DNA of 64,000 nucleotides from Impatiens glandulifera (taxonomy: Eukaryota; Streptophyta; Magnoliopsida; Ericales; Balsaminaceae): positions 27,709,819 through 27,773,818 of the forward strand of contig NC_061868.1 of the NCBI RefSeq assembly GCF_907164915.1. Reading direction: 5' to 3'. Position numbers and translations under genes: made by a program. Of this stretch, positions 34,582 through 45,509 are shown one piece after another (position 1 is the stretch's first letter; each line of letters begins with the position of its first letter). Under the pieces are notes generated by a model. That model searched no databases, was not told the origin of the DNA, and saw nothing but the letters and a program-made list of their open reading frames with translations.

Positions 34582-35670
34582 TGAGGAATAGATCACTGGT
34601 TTTGATAATTTATTCTAAACAATCAAAGAGGGAAAAATTGTTAGATCAAATTATCTAATTAACTTAGGATAATTAGCCAACGATTATAAAATTACAAAAT
34701 TTTGAATATTTATTTTAAATAATCAAAAAGGGAGAAATTGTTAAGTACAAATAGATAATTAATTATTAGTATTAATTAATTATTAAATAAGAACTTAATT
34801 ATGTTAATTTAATCATGTGTAGATTAAAGAAAACCGGAAAGAAAAAGATGCCCGGTATTTGATTAAAGTCGGCTATGATCAAAGTTTGGTATTATCTACA
34901 AAATCGGCATTTTACAAGATCAACAATTTATGAAGATATGCATATTCAGTTTTTTATCAAATCGGTAGTTTACAAATCGGTATTTTGTAAACACGTAACC
35001 GGTAGTTTACAAATCGGTATTTTGTAAACACGTAACCGGTAGTTTACAAATCGGTATTTTGTAAAGGCACAACTAATAGTTTACAAATCGGTATTTTGTA
35101 AACACGTAATCGGTAGTTTACAAATCGGTATTTTGTAAAGGCACAATCAACATTTTACAAAGATTGGTAGTTTATCTCAGCTTGGATTTCTAACAAACAT
35201 GTAATCGGTAGTTTGTATTTCGGTTTTATGTTAAAGTGGAGTCGGCATTTTTCTCTCATCGGTTTTATATCAAGCCACGCGTCTGGTATTTTGCAAAACA
35301 CGCATCCGGTTTTATCTTTCGGTATTATATAACTTCAGTTATATAAGAAACGCGCGATATTTTATTGAAATCGTTTTTTCAATAAAATCGGCATTTCCTT
35401 AGAAGCGCTTCCGGTATTTTCTTGCTTCACACAATCTATCAGCATCGGTACCATATAAGGATGTTTCCAATAGCTGTAGACATCATCTTGTTGTGTTGCT
35501 TCAAGTCGAAATAAACATTTTTGCACTTGAACTCAGTTCAAAAGTTTGTGACGTCTTGCGAAGAATAAAAACAGATATTAACTTCTAACAAATTTAATAT
35601 CAAATAAAGTGTGTGTAAGCGTTCAATAATAGTCAGACCATAGTCTCTATTATTGATCTCGATCCCAACA
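34582..35670 (+). repeat. 3' LTR of element C
   Basis: It follows a polypurine tract (AAAAAGGGAGAAATTCT, 34565-34581), begins TGAGGAATA and ends GATCCCAACA. Compared with the left LTR it lacks the segment corresponding to about 26832-27558, joined at GACATCAT. Confidence 0.85.
34963..35147 (+). repeat. 37-bp minisatellite in LTR C
   Basis: About five head-to-tail copies of a 37-bp unit built from CGGTAGTTTACAAATCGG and TATTTTGTAAACACGTAAC. The third and fifth copies carry GGCACAA variants. Confidence 0.92.
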
Positions 35671-35814
35671 ATATTATAAATAGATAAACTATTATAAAAT
35701 TATTTATTCAATCAATAATATTATATCAATCATTCTTTTTAAGAACTCAATCAAATAATTATTGTTGATATTATTAATTTTAAATCCAAATTTGGTAATA
35801 GAGCTTATAAGGGA

Positions 35815-36200
35815 AAACTCCCGAAAACAATTTCAATGGATGAACAATATCACTTCTTAGTTTTACCAATAATACCTAGAAGTATAAAGGCTAATAAACA
35901 CAACTATATCTATTAGAAATCACAAGTTTCTCATATCATGATAGGTTATGATTTTATGAATATAATAGAAGGGAATCTTGAAACTCCTCCCAAATTTCTT
36001 CAAGAAACAGATGATCAAAATAATACAATTCAAATCAATAATCCCAAATTTAAACAATGACGTATCCAAGATCAAAGAGTACTTGCATGGACCTTTTCAA
36101 TATTGACAGACAAGATTCGTCACCATGTCTCAAAATTATCTTCGGGAAAGAACTTTGGGATACCCTAGAGAAGATCTATGTTTCTCAATCAAAGAGTTGA
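35815..36200 (+). pseudogene. Gag fragment of another Copia lineage
   Basis: The translation gives ANKHNYIY, MIGYDFMNIIEGN, RIQDQRVLAWTFSILTDKI, HHVSKLSSGKELWDTLEKIY and VSQS, the capsid region of Copia gag proteins of the UBN2 type. Stops at 35915 and 36059, and no zinc knuckle. It ends where element D begins (in opposite orientation). Confidence 0.75.
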
Positions 36201-36204
36201 TTAT

Positions 36205-37400
36205 CATAACATTATATTAGCGTCTGATTTGGCATCAAAAGCAGTCAAATAATTTTTTCCATTATTATGAATAAAAAAATTACACCCAAAAATTCTAAAA
36301 TATGTAACTTTAGGGATTTTTCCATAAAAATTTCATAGGGTGTTTTATTCAAGCGTTTAAATATCATTGACCTGTTTTGAGTGTAACACGTTGTGTTTAT
36401 GGCTTCCGCCCATAGTCTTTGAGAAACACCAGAATCGACAATTATTGATCTCACTGCTTCTTTTAGTGTTCTATTTCTCCTTTCACCAATGTCATTTTTC
36501 TGTGAAGTTCTAACACTAGACAACTTGTGTCTAATACCGGACTCCTCAAGGAATAGTGACAGACGTTTATTGGTAAACTCAATACCTCTATCACTTCTTA
36601 TTTTAATTATTCTAAGAGTATTGATCAGTTGTTCAGTCGTCTGATCTGTAGAAGTTAGAAAAATAACCCAGGTAGATCTAGAATTATCATCTATTATGAC
36701 AAGGGTATATTTCATCCCGCCTGAACTAGTTACTTTAATTGGACCGAAGAGATTCATGTGCAATAACTCCAAGCACCTGTTGGATTGAATATTACCATTA
36801 TTTTTAAAAGTCGACCTAGTCTATTTGCCCATTTTCCAAGTAGAGCATATCTTATCTTTGGAGAACTTTAACTTGGGTATACCATTTACCAATTCTTTTG
36901 AACACAGATTGTTAATAGTTTTGAAATTAAGATGATTTAGTTTTTTATGCCATAACCAGTTTTGATCATTCTTTGCAATCATGCATATTGGTTCAGAAAT
37001 CTTGTTTTTTCCAATTCATCCTATATGAATTTCCTATTCTACTACAAGTCAACAAAGTATTCCCCTCATGATCCTTAAATAGACATGCATGCATTTGGAA
37101 ATCAACTATGTAACCATTGTCACACATTTGACTAATACTTATTATATTATAGCCAAAAATTTCTACCAATAGTACATTATTAATCGTTAAGTTATTGTGG
37201 ATAATCTTACCCTTACCTATGGTTTTACCTTTTTTGTTGTCACCAAATATTATTTTTGGCCATGTGCATATGACTACATCCGTTAATAATTGTCTGTTGC
37301 TGGTCATATGTTTGGAGCATCCATTGTCCAGGTACCAAACCGATTCTTCCAAGCAACTTTCCTGTACAACCTGCAAATAAAATTTTACGTCTTTGGTACC
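36205..37400 (-). pseudogene. Element D protease and integrase
   Basis: The protease reads VWYLDNGCSKHMTSNR near 37330, where DNG replaces the usual DSG; pre-integrase follows. The integrase core has LLHMNLFGPI, TLVIIDDNSRSTWVIFL, IRSDRGIEFTN and a DDE Glu segment altered to KNDIGERRNRTL near 36480. Stops and frameshifts break it, and it ends in a frame-shifted FIHNNGKNYLTAFD. Confidence 0.85.
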
Positions 37401-37539
37401 TAAAATTAATTGGGTCTGTGGTTCATTAGTCCCTTGGGAATCCAGATTTGTGTTATCTTTATGGATTTCCCACTTTGGGTTGTTAATGGGGCATAGTTGT
37501 CAGACTTAACAAATGTCTTTCTACCTGTTGCTGACTTCT

Positions 37540-39199
37540 TAATTTTCTGAGATGGTTTTTAGTAAAATTCCCTTGGACTTTTTGTCATGTTTTTCTTTGC
37601 CAGACCAGCTGGTTGTTAGTCTCTCAGGCTTCAGCCAGTTGTCAGTTGGCTTTACATACTTTATCACATCTCTTGAAGATAATACATCACAGTTGTGTTT
37701 ATCTCCTGTATCAGTTAAATGTCCCTTGAAAAAACTTATAGTCTTAAGCTCACCTTTTATTGGGTTCAACTTGTGATTGGACTTGTTTGGGCAGCCATAG
37801 TCAAATCCCAAACCATATTTGCATCCGTCAGTCTTTGTTGAGTAATCATTTGTTTGACGGTTTCCCCAGATTTTGTTCATAAACTAACCACATAAGTAAG
37901 TCTTTGGTTTTCTAAAGATATATTTTTGAGAGTTTCCTTGAGCTTCTCATTTTTAGATGAGAGCTCACTTATGTTACTTTTCAAAGATTTTGGTTGAGTG
38001 TCTTGAGATGAGGTGATGTTATCAGATGTCTATTTCACTTTTATTTCATCAAATACGTTTGATAGCTTCTTGTATTCAATGACCATGTCATTGAGTGCAT
38101 TTATCAACTCATCTCTTGAAAACTCTTCTGAAGTGAAATCAAATACCTCATCAATGTCTGTCATGAGACACTGAGCTTCTTCATCATCTTCACTTTCGGA
38201 CGAAGATCTTTCGTCTGAGCTGTCATCCCACTTTCTCTTCCTTTCCTTAGCTACTAGAGCCTTCTGCTCCTTTTTCTTCTTATCAGAATTCCTTTTGTCG
38301 TCTCTTCTCGGCTTCTTACAGTCTCCTTTGAAGTGTCCTGGTCTATCGCAATTAAAACACTTCAAGTTAGCTTTTGATTCATTTCTAGAATTATAGTTAT
38401 TTGACTTTTCTTCATAAATTTGCCAAATTTCTTCATGAAAAGTGACCTAACGTCTTCGTTGATCTGTTCAACCGTCTTTGTGATAGCAGCAGCAGGTGAC
38501 TCTTCAATGGTCACTAACACTTTAGTGATGGTTGAGGTTGAATGTTCCTCTTCATTTCTCTAGTTTAGCTCAAACTCGTAAGCTTTTAGATCCTCGAAGA
38601 GGTCGTGCAACTCTACTCTGCTTAGATCCTTTGACTCCCTCATAGCCAAAGTTTTTATATCCCATTCTCTAGGAAGAGCCTTCACCACCTTCATGTTAGC
38701 TTCTCGATTACTATATGTTTTTCCCAACGTGGAAAGCTCGATGATGATGATGTTGGTGAACCTTTCTTCGAAATCCATCATGGTTTCTCCAGATCTCATA
38801 TTTATGCTATCGTCTTTTGTGTGGCAAACATGAGTTTGTTCTCCTTGGTCTGGTCGTTGCCTTCACACAGTTAGGTCATCTTTTCCCAAATTTCTATAGC
38901 ATAGGTACATGATTTGATCTTGCTGAACATATTATTGTCCATCATTTTGTAAAGAATATCCTTCGCCATATTGTGATGTTGTTATTCTTTTTCTCTTTAG
39001 AGGTCCACTCAGACCTTGGTTTGTCTTTAATCTCAAGGATACCCTCGGTTGAAGTTGTGCTTGTCTGGATCTTTATTGGGACATCAGTAATGACGTACCA
39101 CATATCCTCGTCTAGAGCCGCCAAATGAGCATGCATCCTGATTTTCCAGTTACCATAATTTTCCTTTGTGAACATAGGCATCTTGTTGATGATAAACAT
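37540..39199 (-). pseudogene. Element D gag
   Basis: It starts MFIINKMPMFTKENYGNWKI near the primer site. It continues DFEERFTNIIIIELSTLGK (38799-38560) and a canonical zinc knuckle CFNCDRPGHFKGDC (38365-38320). An acidic/basic spacer, SSDERSSSESEDDEEAQCL, and a helical stretch follow, and then a spacer toward protease (KPTDNWLKPERLTTSWSGKE). The pieces are in different frames, so it is dead. SIRE-type gag proteins have this long spacer. Confidence 0.82.
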
Positions 39200-39233
39200 A
39201 CTGATGTTTATTGCTTAGAGATAGAAAACCTTG

Positions 39234-39244
39234 CTCTAATACCA
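39234..39244 (-). other. Primer-binding site of element D
   Basis: Minus strand TGGTATTAGAGC, one base from the usual TGGTATCAGAGC initiator-tRNA site, 2 bp inside the LTR edge. Confidence 0.8.
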
Positions 39245-39246
39245 CT

Positions 39247-40722
39247 TGATGGGATTGGCATCAACAACAACCAGTAGGGTTTGAGTATTTTTGAACGACT
39301 ATCGACTTCCAATTCAATTTTAACCCTGTTAGAGGTTAAGACCTGTTTCTATTCTTGTGATAAATCTTTGCGAGATTTTGAATCGGATTCAAGTGCAGAA
39401 TTACTCGCTAGATTTAAAGCGTATTGATGTATAATGAATAAGATAGTAAGAAATGGACACAAAGTTGTTTCTGGATGTTCGGAGATAAACAACTCCTACG
39501 TTACCCCTTCTTTTATTTTCAGAAGGATACCCTAGAAGACTTTAATTTGTATAGCCTCTACACAAGCTCGGTCAAAAACCCATGACTTAACAATACCTGT
39601 TCTGAACTCCTAGCTCTCACTCTGATGAACAGACACCATCTGTTCAACTTATAACGCTTAATATGCTTAACATATATTACATCAATTTCTTCTTTAACTT
39701 ATCTTAATATGAAATACATAGTATGTGAATTACAACAAGGATAGTGAGAGAGTTATCTTAATTAAAGCAGTAAAAGTGTTCCACGTCTTCTTGATTAAGA
39801 TCTGCATATATATATATGAGTCACAGACACTTTGAATTCAATGATGGCATATTGTAGAGCTCTGCATGTTGATGTAGCGTAGCTCCACTTGAGTGTTGTA
39901 GCCGCACTTGAGTATCGTATCCCTTCTTGAATGGCGTGTGACTCTAAGATTCTTAAAAGGTTTGTTATAATGACATGTGGAATTATTCCGTTGATTATTG
40001 TGCGTGTTGATGTGGCAGTCTACTACTTGTCGGGTGAAGAGCAAGGAAGATGAACGGGCGCTGCTTTAGTCTTCTGTTAAAGCCTAGACGTCTACTAGCG
40101 CTTCAGACCAAAGCGTCTATTGAAGCCTAGATGTCTTCTAGCGCTTCTTTAGACCAAAGCGTCTGTTGAAGCTTAGACGTCTGCTAGCGTTTTTTCAAAC
40201 CAAAGCGTATGTTGAAGCCTAGACGTTTGCTAGCAATTTTTCTTCAGACCAGAGCGTCTCTTGAAGCCTAGACGTCTGCTAGCGCTTCTTCTTCAGACTA
40301 CCCGTCTGATAGAAGTTTAGAATCCGTCTGCTCGAAATTCAGACTCTATTTACTCGTGCACTTCTTCAGACTATCCGTCTGATAGAAGTTTAGACTCCGT
40401 CTGCTTGCATACTTCTTCAGACTACCCGTCTGATAGAAGTTTAGACTCCGCCTGCTCGCGTACTTCTTTCAGACTACCCGTCTGATAGAAGTTCAGACTC
40501 CGTCTGCTCGCGCTTTCTTCAGATTACAAGTGAGGACATACTTCTTATGGGCTGTACCTACGCAAAGATAATTTACACAATTTAGTTTTATTCACAAATG
40601 CATCCTTAAAGCTTTATGTGAACACATCATTAAAATCATGTTGTATTGATTAAACTAGTTCTTATTCAGCTGAGTTTATTTTAATCAATTTACATGGTTT
40701 CCTTAATTAATTTATTCTAACA
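39247..40722 (-). repeat. 5' LTR of element D
   Basis: Reads TGTTAGAATAAAT to CCAATCCCATCA on the minus strand, about 1,476 bp. It includes a TATATATATATG stretch near 39807, the block related to GGGGTGACGTAGGAG (here GGGGTAACGTAGGAG, 39473-39520) and two minisatellites. Confidence 0.85.
40060..40520 (-). repeat. Two adjacent minisatellites in LTR D
   Basis: About 40070-40295 holds five copies of a unit with AGACCAAAGCGTCTGTTGAA and CCTAGACGTCTGCTAGCG. About 40296-40520 holds four copies of a unit with CAGACTACCCGTCTGATAGA and AGACTCCGTCTGCTCGC. Both are rich in AGACG/CGTCT. Confidence 0.9.
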
Positions 40723-40727
40723 AATTC

Positions 40728-42235
40728 GCATTCTTTCACTTGGCTGTTTAGAACTTGGTTGGAATGTATGGATGATCGACCTCCAAATGCCATAATCACA
40801 TACAAATGTCGATCCATGTCGATTGCAATTGAGAAGGTATATCCTAAAACTCGTCATCGTTTTTGTTTGTGGAATATAATGAAGAATTTCCTATAAAACT
40901 TGGAAGCCATATTTGAATACTATCTAATAAAGAAAGGGCTTAAAAATATAGTATACAACTCCATAAATATTTAACAATGCGAAGATGATTGGATTAAACT
41001 AATAGTTTCTATTATCACCTGGAAGATAATGTCTAATTGAATTCTTTATTTTTGGAAAGATCTAAATAGATACCTCTTATGTGAAAGAACAATTTTGGGC
41101 AGGAATGTCAACATCTCAACGGAGTGAAAGTGTGAACACCTTCTTTGATGACTACATGTAGTCCAAAACATCCCTCAAACAATTTGTCGAGCAATATGAT
41201 AAGGCTCTATTGAGAAATATTGAGAGCGAAAAGAAATTGGATTTACAATCGTTTAATTCTTTGATACCAATTGTTAGTAGATTTGCCTTAAAAGGCAATA
41301 CCAAACCTTCACACTCCAGATATATTTAGGTTGGTTCAAGAAAAATTTATAGGGTTAATTTTGTGGACTTCTCAGTAATTGTAGAGGAAATGACAACTTG
41401 TATATTTAAAGTTGAGGAAAACATTTTGGGGGTAAATGAAGAACATGTAAGAGATATTTTATACAAAGTAAATACCGAATTGTATTGCAATGTTAAATGT
41501 AAATGTCGATTGTTTGAGTTCAGAGGTATTTTGTGAAAACATATCATGGTTGTGTTGAAAAAATGAGGGTGAATGAGGTACCAATGTTTTATATAATGGA
41601 CCAGTGGCGTAAAAATATTAAGCGTGTGTATCAAACTATCACCAACATTTATGATTCAGATATCTCTGTGGAAGAAAAAAACATCTTAATAGTCTAACTC
41701 GATTTATGCAAGAGGTTCAACAAGTTGAAGTAAAATCTGAAGACAATGGTTCTTTTTGGATGAAAGGCATAAAAGGCTTCATGGAATAATTTATGTCACT
41801 TAATCTTGGAAGCATAGAAGCATCTAAAGACAAAAACACAGAAGCATCTCCATCAACATCCATTTTGATACACTCTCCTAATAAAGTTAGAAGTCGAGGA
41901 TGACCACCAACAAAGAAGAAACAATCTTTAATTGAGAAAATTCTTAAGAAGTTGTATTCGAGATCAAAAAATAAGGTTTGTCCAAATTATTAGGGATAGT
42001 TGTTGTCAAATTTAGGATATATTATGTGAAAATAGGGTTATTTAAAATTCCAATGTTTTTTGTATTAGGGAATTACGGGCACAACATCAATAGTGTTGGA
42101 TTCAACACAACAACAACAACAACGCAATGATCCATTGTCGACTCAATTTTCCTTCAACAACAACATCACTTTTGTCCTCTCAAACATATCCCAAAGATAA
42201 TGCGTGTGGGAATAACATTCAAATAAAATAGTAAG
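40728..42235 (+). pseudogene. FAR1/FRS-like (domesticated MULE transposase) gene remnant
   Basis: Translations match the FAR1-RELATED SEQUENCE family: SFTWLFRTWLECMDDRPPNA and FCLWNIMKNFL of the MULE transposase core, FWAGMSTSQRSESVNTFFDD with SKTSLKQFVEQYDKALLRN, then the SWIM zinc finger CKCRLFEFRGIL, stop, KH, where the third Cys codon is TGA (41533-41535). An NKVRSRG/KKKQSLIEKIL tail follows, then a probable GT-AG intron (about 41974-42070). The N-terminal FAR1 domain is absent. FRS proteins are nuclear regulators, FAR1/FHY3 acting in phytochrome A signalling. Many stops show it is dead. An unaltered MULE is less likely given the wording. Confidence 0.75.
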
Positions 42236-42320
42236 TATGATCATGTAGTAATTTTGATATTTACACTAAGTATTTTAGACAACTAAATAGAGATAATTTG
42301 TCCCAAAATGGTGTTTTCGG

Positions 42321-42373
42321 GTCCCGAAATGGTGATTTCGAGACAAGTTATGTCTATTTCGGTAATTTCGGGA
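42321..42373. repeat. Short fold-back, GTCCCGAAAT arms
   Basis: GTCCCGAAAT at 42321 and ATTTCGGGAC ending 42373 pair exactly. Inside, GAGAC/GTCT pair again. The left arm is shared with 49402-49423. Confidence 0.7.
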
Positions 42374-42848
42374 CAAGTTATGTTTATTTTGAGAATTTAT
42401 CATTTCGTGTCTAGAAATTATGTCACATTATCATGAAGACTAGAAAACTAAAAACAGTTGAAGATAATGTCATTATACTAGAAATTTACATAATTAAAAC
42501 CTTAATTGTTAAATATAATTGTTAGAATTTATGAAAATTTTTAATAATGAATAGATAAAACTAAGTTCAAATAAATATATAAGTTAAACTTCTAAGTCAT
42601 ATCAAGTATATATTAATTGTTTTAAAGATAATAAAAAGGTGTTGTAGTGCAGTGGTAAGCACTCCTGATTGTCACACAGAAATACCCAAATTTAAATGTA
42701 GGCGAGAACGGCTCGGCAGTGGATATCGGTAGTTTGACTGGTAGTCCGACTCTAGTTTGTAGTGAATATCGATCAACCGGCACTTAATGCACCTGAAGTG
42801 AAGATCGGTCAACCGATATTTATTGAAGCATGGTCGGTTAATTAAATA

Positions 42849-43075
42849 CTTCGGTATTAAATGAGCTCCTGTCAATTAATTGTCTTTAGTATTAAATAAG
42901 CTCCGTCATTTAATTGCCTTCGGTATTAAATGAGCCCTGGTCATTTAATTGCCTTCGGTATTTAATGAGCTCCGGTCATTTAATTGTCTTTAGTATTAAA
43001 TGAGCTCTAGTCATTTAATTGTCTTCAGTATTAAATGAGCTCTAGTCATTTAATTGTCTTCAGTATTCTCAGTTT
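42849..43075 (+). repeat. 36-bp minisatellite in LTR E
   Basis: About six copies of a unit with TTCGGTATTAAATGAGCTCC and GGTCATTTAATTG. The right LTR has only about four (45929-46080). Confidence 0.9.
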
Positions 43076-43210
43076 CGAATTAAGATTCCATTATGAGGAG
43101 TCTGGAAAAACAGTTTTCATATGACCTGTTCCATTGCCATTTTAATATAAGTCTGTTGAAAAACTTTTGAGAAGTAGAGGTCTGTTGAAGAAAGTCAGAT
43201 TGTCATTTTA

Positions 43211-43475
43211 GGCTTGTTCTTATTCAGGTTTTTTAAATAACCCAACAAAATCAATTATCACATCACTCCCTCTCTCATTCATCAAATCAATCAATTCATT
43301 AACCAAAATACTAAAATACCCTCTATTTTAAATTATTATTATTTATTTTATTTATATATATGAATACCCTTTATGTCTTTTTACCAAAAAAATATCATCA
43401 TTTTCTCAAAATTATCACCCATAATCATTATTTTCTCCCTCCAGATTATTTAAATAACCTGAAACGAACAAGGCC
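43211..43475. mobile_element. Tourist-like MITE in LTR E, with empty site in the other LTR
   Basis: The ends GGCTTGTTCTTATTCAGGTT and, reverse-complemented, GGCCTTGTTCGTTTCAGGTT are imperfect inverted repeats. TTA flanks both sides (43208-43210 and 43476-43478). The right LTR reads GTCATTTTAGTATAAG without the element (about 46211-46226), the exact pre-insertion sequence. Confidence 0.95.
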
Positions 43476-44230
43476 TTAGTATAAGTCTAAAGACTGTCTG
43501 GGAGCAAATGCAGCAGAATGCAGTAGAGAGACTGTCAACATGTCTTATGAAGCAAATTTGACCGTTACAAGTATCCGTTGAAGATATATGACCGTTGTCA
43601 TACTCTATATTTAAGAAGAACGGAGTCCAACTTCAGATAGAGAGACAGATACACATACATAGAACTTGAATTTCAATCTCCTCTTGCCTGCATCTTATTG
43701 ATATCATTCAAGCCTTCAAAATCAGAGTGTGTTAGTCTTACAATCTCATTGATTCTGTGTGAGTAGTGAAACTTTGTAAGTTGACAGAAGTTTTCTGTTC
43801 AACAGAGTGCTATTGTTGAGAGGTCAAGAACGAGCAGTAAATTAGTCTCGGGTCTTAGACGTAAGCGTTATATAGTGTTTGAATATTATGAGTGAATCTC
43901 CTTATCATAATTTGAGAATAAGAGGTGACGTATGAGAGTTTGCTCTGAACATCCATAAAATATTGTGTCTTGTGTTCTTTTCTTTCTGCATCTTCCAAAC
44001 CGATCATTCTCCATTTCACTCTTTCCTATTGCTGTCCAAGTTGTGTGTGTTGTTTCAAGCTGAAACAAACTACTTCCGCACTTGAACCCGGTTCAAGAGT
44101 TTGTGATAGTTTGTGTAGTATTTAGACCGATATTAATCTCTAACCAGATTAGTACCAACCGTTGTGAGTGTGTAAGCGTTCTCCTTTAGTCGGACCCCGG
44201 TCCCCTATCGGCGATCCTGATCTTATCAAT

Positions 44231-44241
44231 TAGTATCAGAG
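44231..44241 (+). other. Primer-binding site of element E
   Basis: TAGTATCAGAG, one change from TGGTATCAGAG, two bases after the LTR end. Confidence 0.75.
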
Positions 44242-44276
44242 AAGCTAGTCTCTATACTCAAGCAACCGAAGCAAGC

Positions 44277-45165
44277 ATGACTCACGGTGAGAAACCGACA
44301 ATGCTAAAAAGTGAAGAGTTTGTTGATTGGAAGATTCAGATGCATCTGCATCTGACAACCATAGATGATGAAATGATGTTCATCCTATCCGACGGTCCGA
44401 TAAAGATCGAAAAAGAAATAAGCGAATGGACAGCTAGGGACAGAAGGAAGAATAATCTTGCCAACCTAGCCAGATATGCTATCTACAAAACTTTGGAACG
44501 AAACATTTTCGCAAAAATCAGATCATGCTCTACTGCAAAAGAAGTGTGGGAAAAGTTGATTCAACTGTGTGAGGGCAACGACCAAATAAAGGAGAACCAA
44601 AAAGAGAAGAAGGCTTTGATAGCTGCTGAAAGTAAGGGAAAATGGGCCGATAGCGATTCGGACGACTCATCATCCAACGATAGTGATGATAAAGTTGATA
44701 CCCACTTTCCGGCCAAGAAAGAATTTGAGGTATGTGATTTCAAATCTGGCAGTACATGATCTTTCTTTCAAAACAATGAAAATGATGTTTTGAAAAATAA
44801 AATAAGTGAGATTTCATCTGAGAATGAGAAGCTCAAGGAAGAAATTACAAGCTGTAATGATTTAACTTTAAAGGATGAGATGATTTATGTAAAGCCAACT
44901 TCAAGCTGGATGAAACTTGAGAGAAGGACAGCCAGTTTGTATGGCAAGGAAAAACTTGACCAAAAGTCAAGAGATGTTTACCGAAAATTATCATTTAAAG
45001 AATCATCATCGGGTAGATACACTATACACACACAAGGAGAAGTCCATCAAAATAATCAAAGTATGGATTCCCAAGGGACTAATAAGTCACGGACCCAAAG
45101 AAAAATGGGGACCAGATTTTCTATTGTTTATGAATGTAGGTAAATCAAGACAGAAGTTTTGAAGA
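44277..45165 (+). pseudogene. Element E shortened gag and spacer
   Basis: The 160-codon frame from MTHGEKPTMLKSEEFVDWKI carries the N-terminal gag domain (NNLANLARYAIYKTL, CSTAKEVWEKLIQLCEGND), then jumps to KEKKALIAAESKGKWADSDS. Element D has its zinc knuckle between these points, so the knuckle is deleted here. After a stop at 44757 a coiled-coil-like stretch (ENEKLKEEITSCNDL) and KPTSSWMKLERRTASLYGKE continue, as in element D. Confidence 0.8.
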
Positions 45166-45220
45166 GTCAACATTGCATCCGGACAGTCGGCTACTGACGG
45201 ACACATCACATTAAGGGAAC

Positions 45221-45300
45221 AAGCAAGAAGTGGCTAACATCCTCACGAAGCCACTTCTCGTGTCTAAGTTTTCTTCCCTTAGAAATATTTTAGGATTGTT
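45221..45300 (+). pseudogene. Element E RNase H C-terminal stub
   Basis: The sequence translates to VANILTKPLLVSKFSSL, the end of Copia RNase H (ADILTKPL motif). It lies directly after spacer sequence, so the whole of pol was lost in between. Confidence 0.7.
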
Positions 45301-45509
45301 AGATTATAATAATGCCTAAACAAATTTAATTATAAAATCCGTCTGGTTTTGAATATGTATTCTAAATAATCAAAAAGGGAGAAATTGATAAGTACAAATA
45401 GTTAATTAAGTAGCAATATTAATTAACTATTTAAATATGCTAATTAACCTAAGCGGCCAACAATTACAAGTTTTGAATATTTAAATTAAATAATAAAAAA
45501 GGGAGAAAT

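Larger units (their letters stand above)
25923..35670 (+). mobile_element. SIRE/Maximus-type Copia element C, internally deleted
   Basis: Direct repeats at 25923-27602 and 34582-35670 are the two LTRs. Between them lie RT-RNase H and, downstream of pol, a long third ORF in the env position, the layout of SIRE-type elements. The 3' end of the left LTR, primer site, gag, protease and integrase are missing: the LTR is fused directly to RT. The right LTR has its own deletion of about 0.7 kb. Flanking CTATT and ATATT match at four of five bases, so the target duplication is unclear. Confidence 0.85.
36205..40722 (-). mobile_element. SIRE-type Copia element D, truncated in integrase
   Basis: On the minus strand: 5' LTR (40722-39247), primer site, gag, protease, and integrase up to an FDAKSDAN-like sequence near 36210. 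RT, RNase H, ORF3 and 3' LTR are absent. The LTR shares blocks with LTRs C and E. On the right it abuts FAR1-like coding sequence, so it probably inserted in that gene. Confidence 0.88.
42507..44228 (+). repeat. 5' LTR of element E
   Basis: It aligns with 45510-46986 apart from a MITE (43211-43475), a deletion within the tRNA-like segment and a different number of minisatellite units. TATATTTAAGAAG near 43605 is a likely TATA box. Confidence 0.88.

Noticed and set aside
34963..35147. CRISPR-like regular array
   Set aside because: Units are head-to-tail without unique spacers, inside a plant LTR: a minisatellite.
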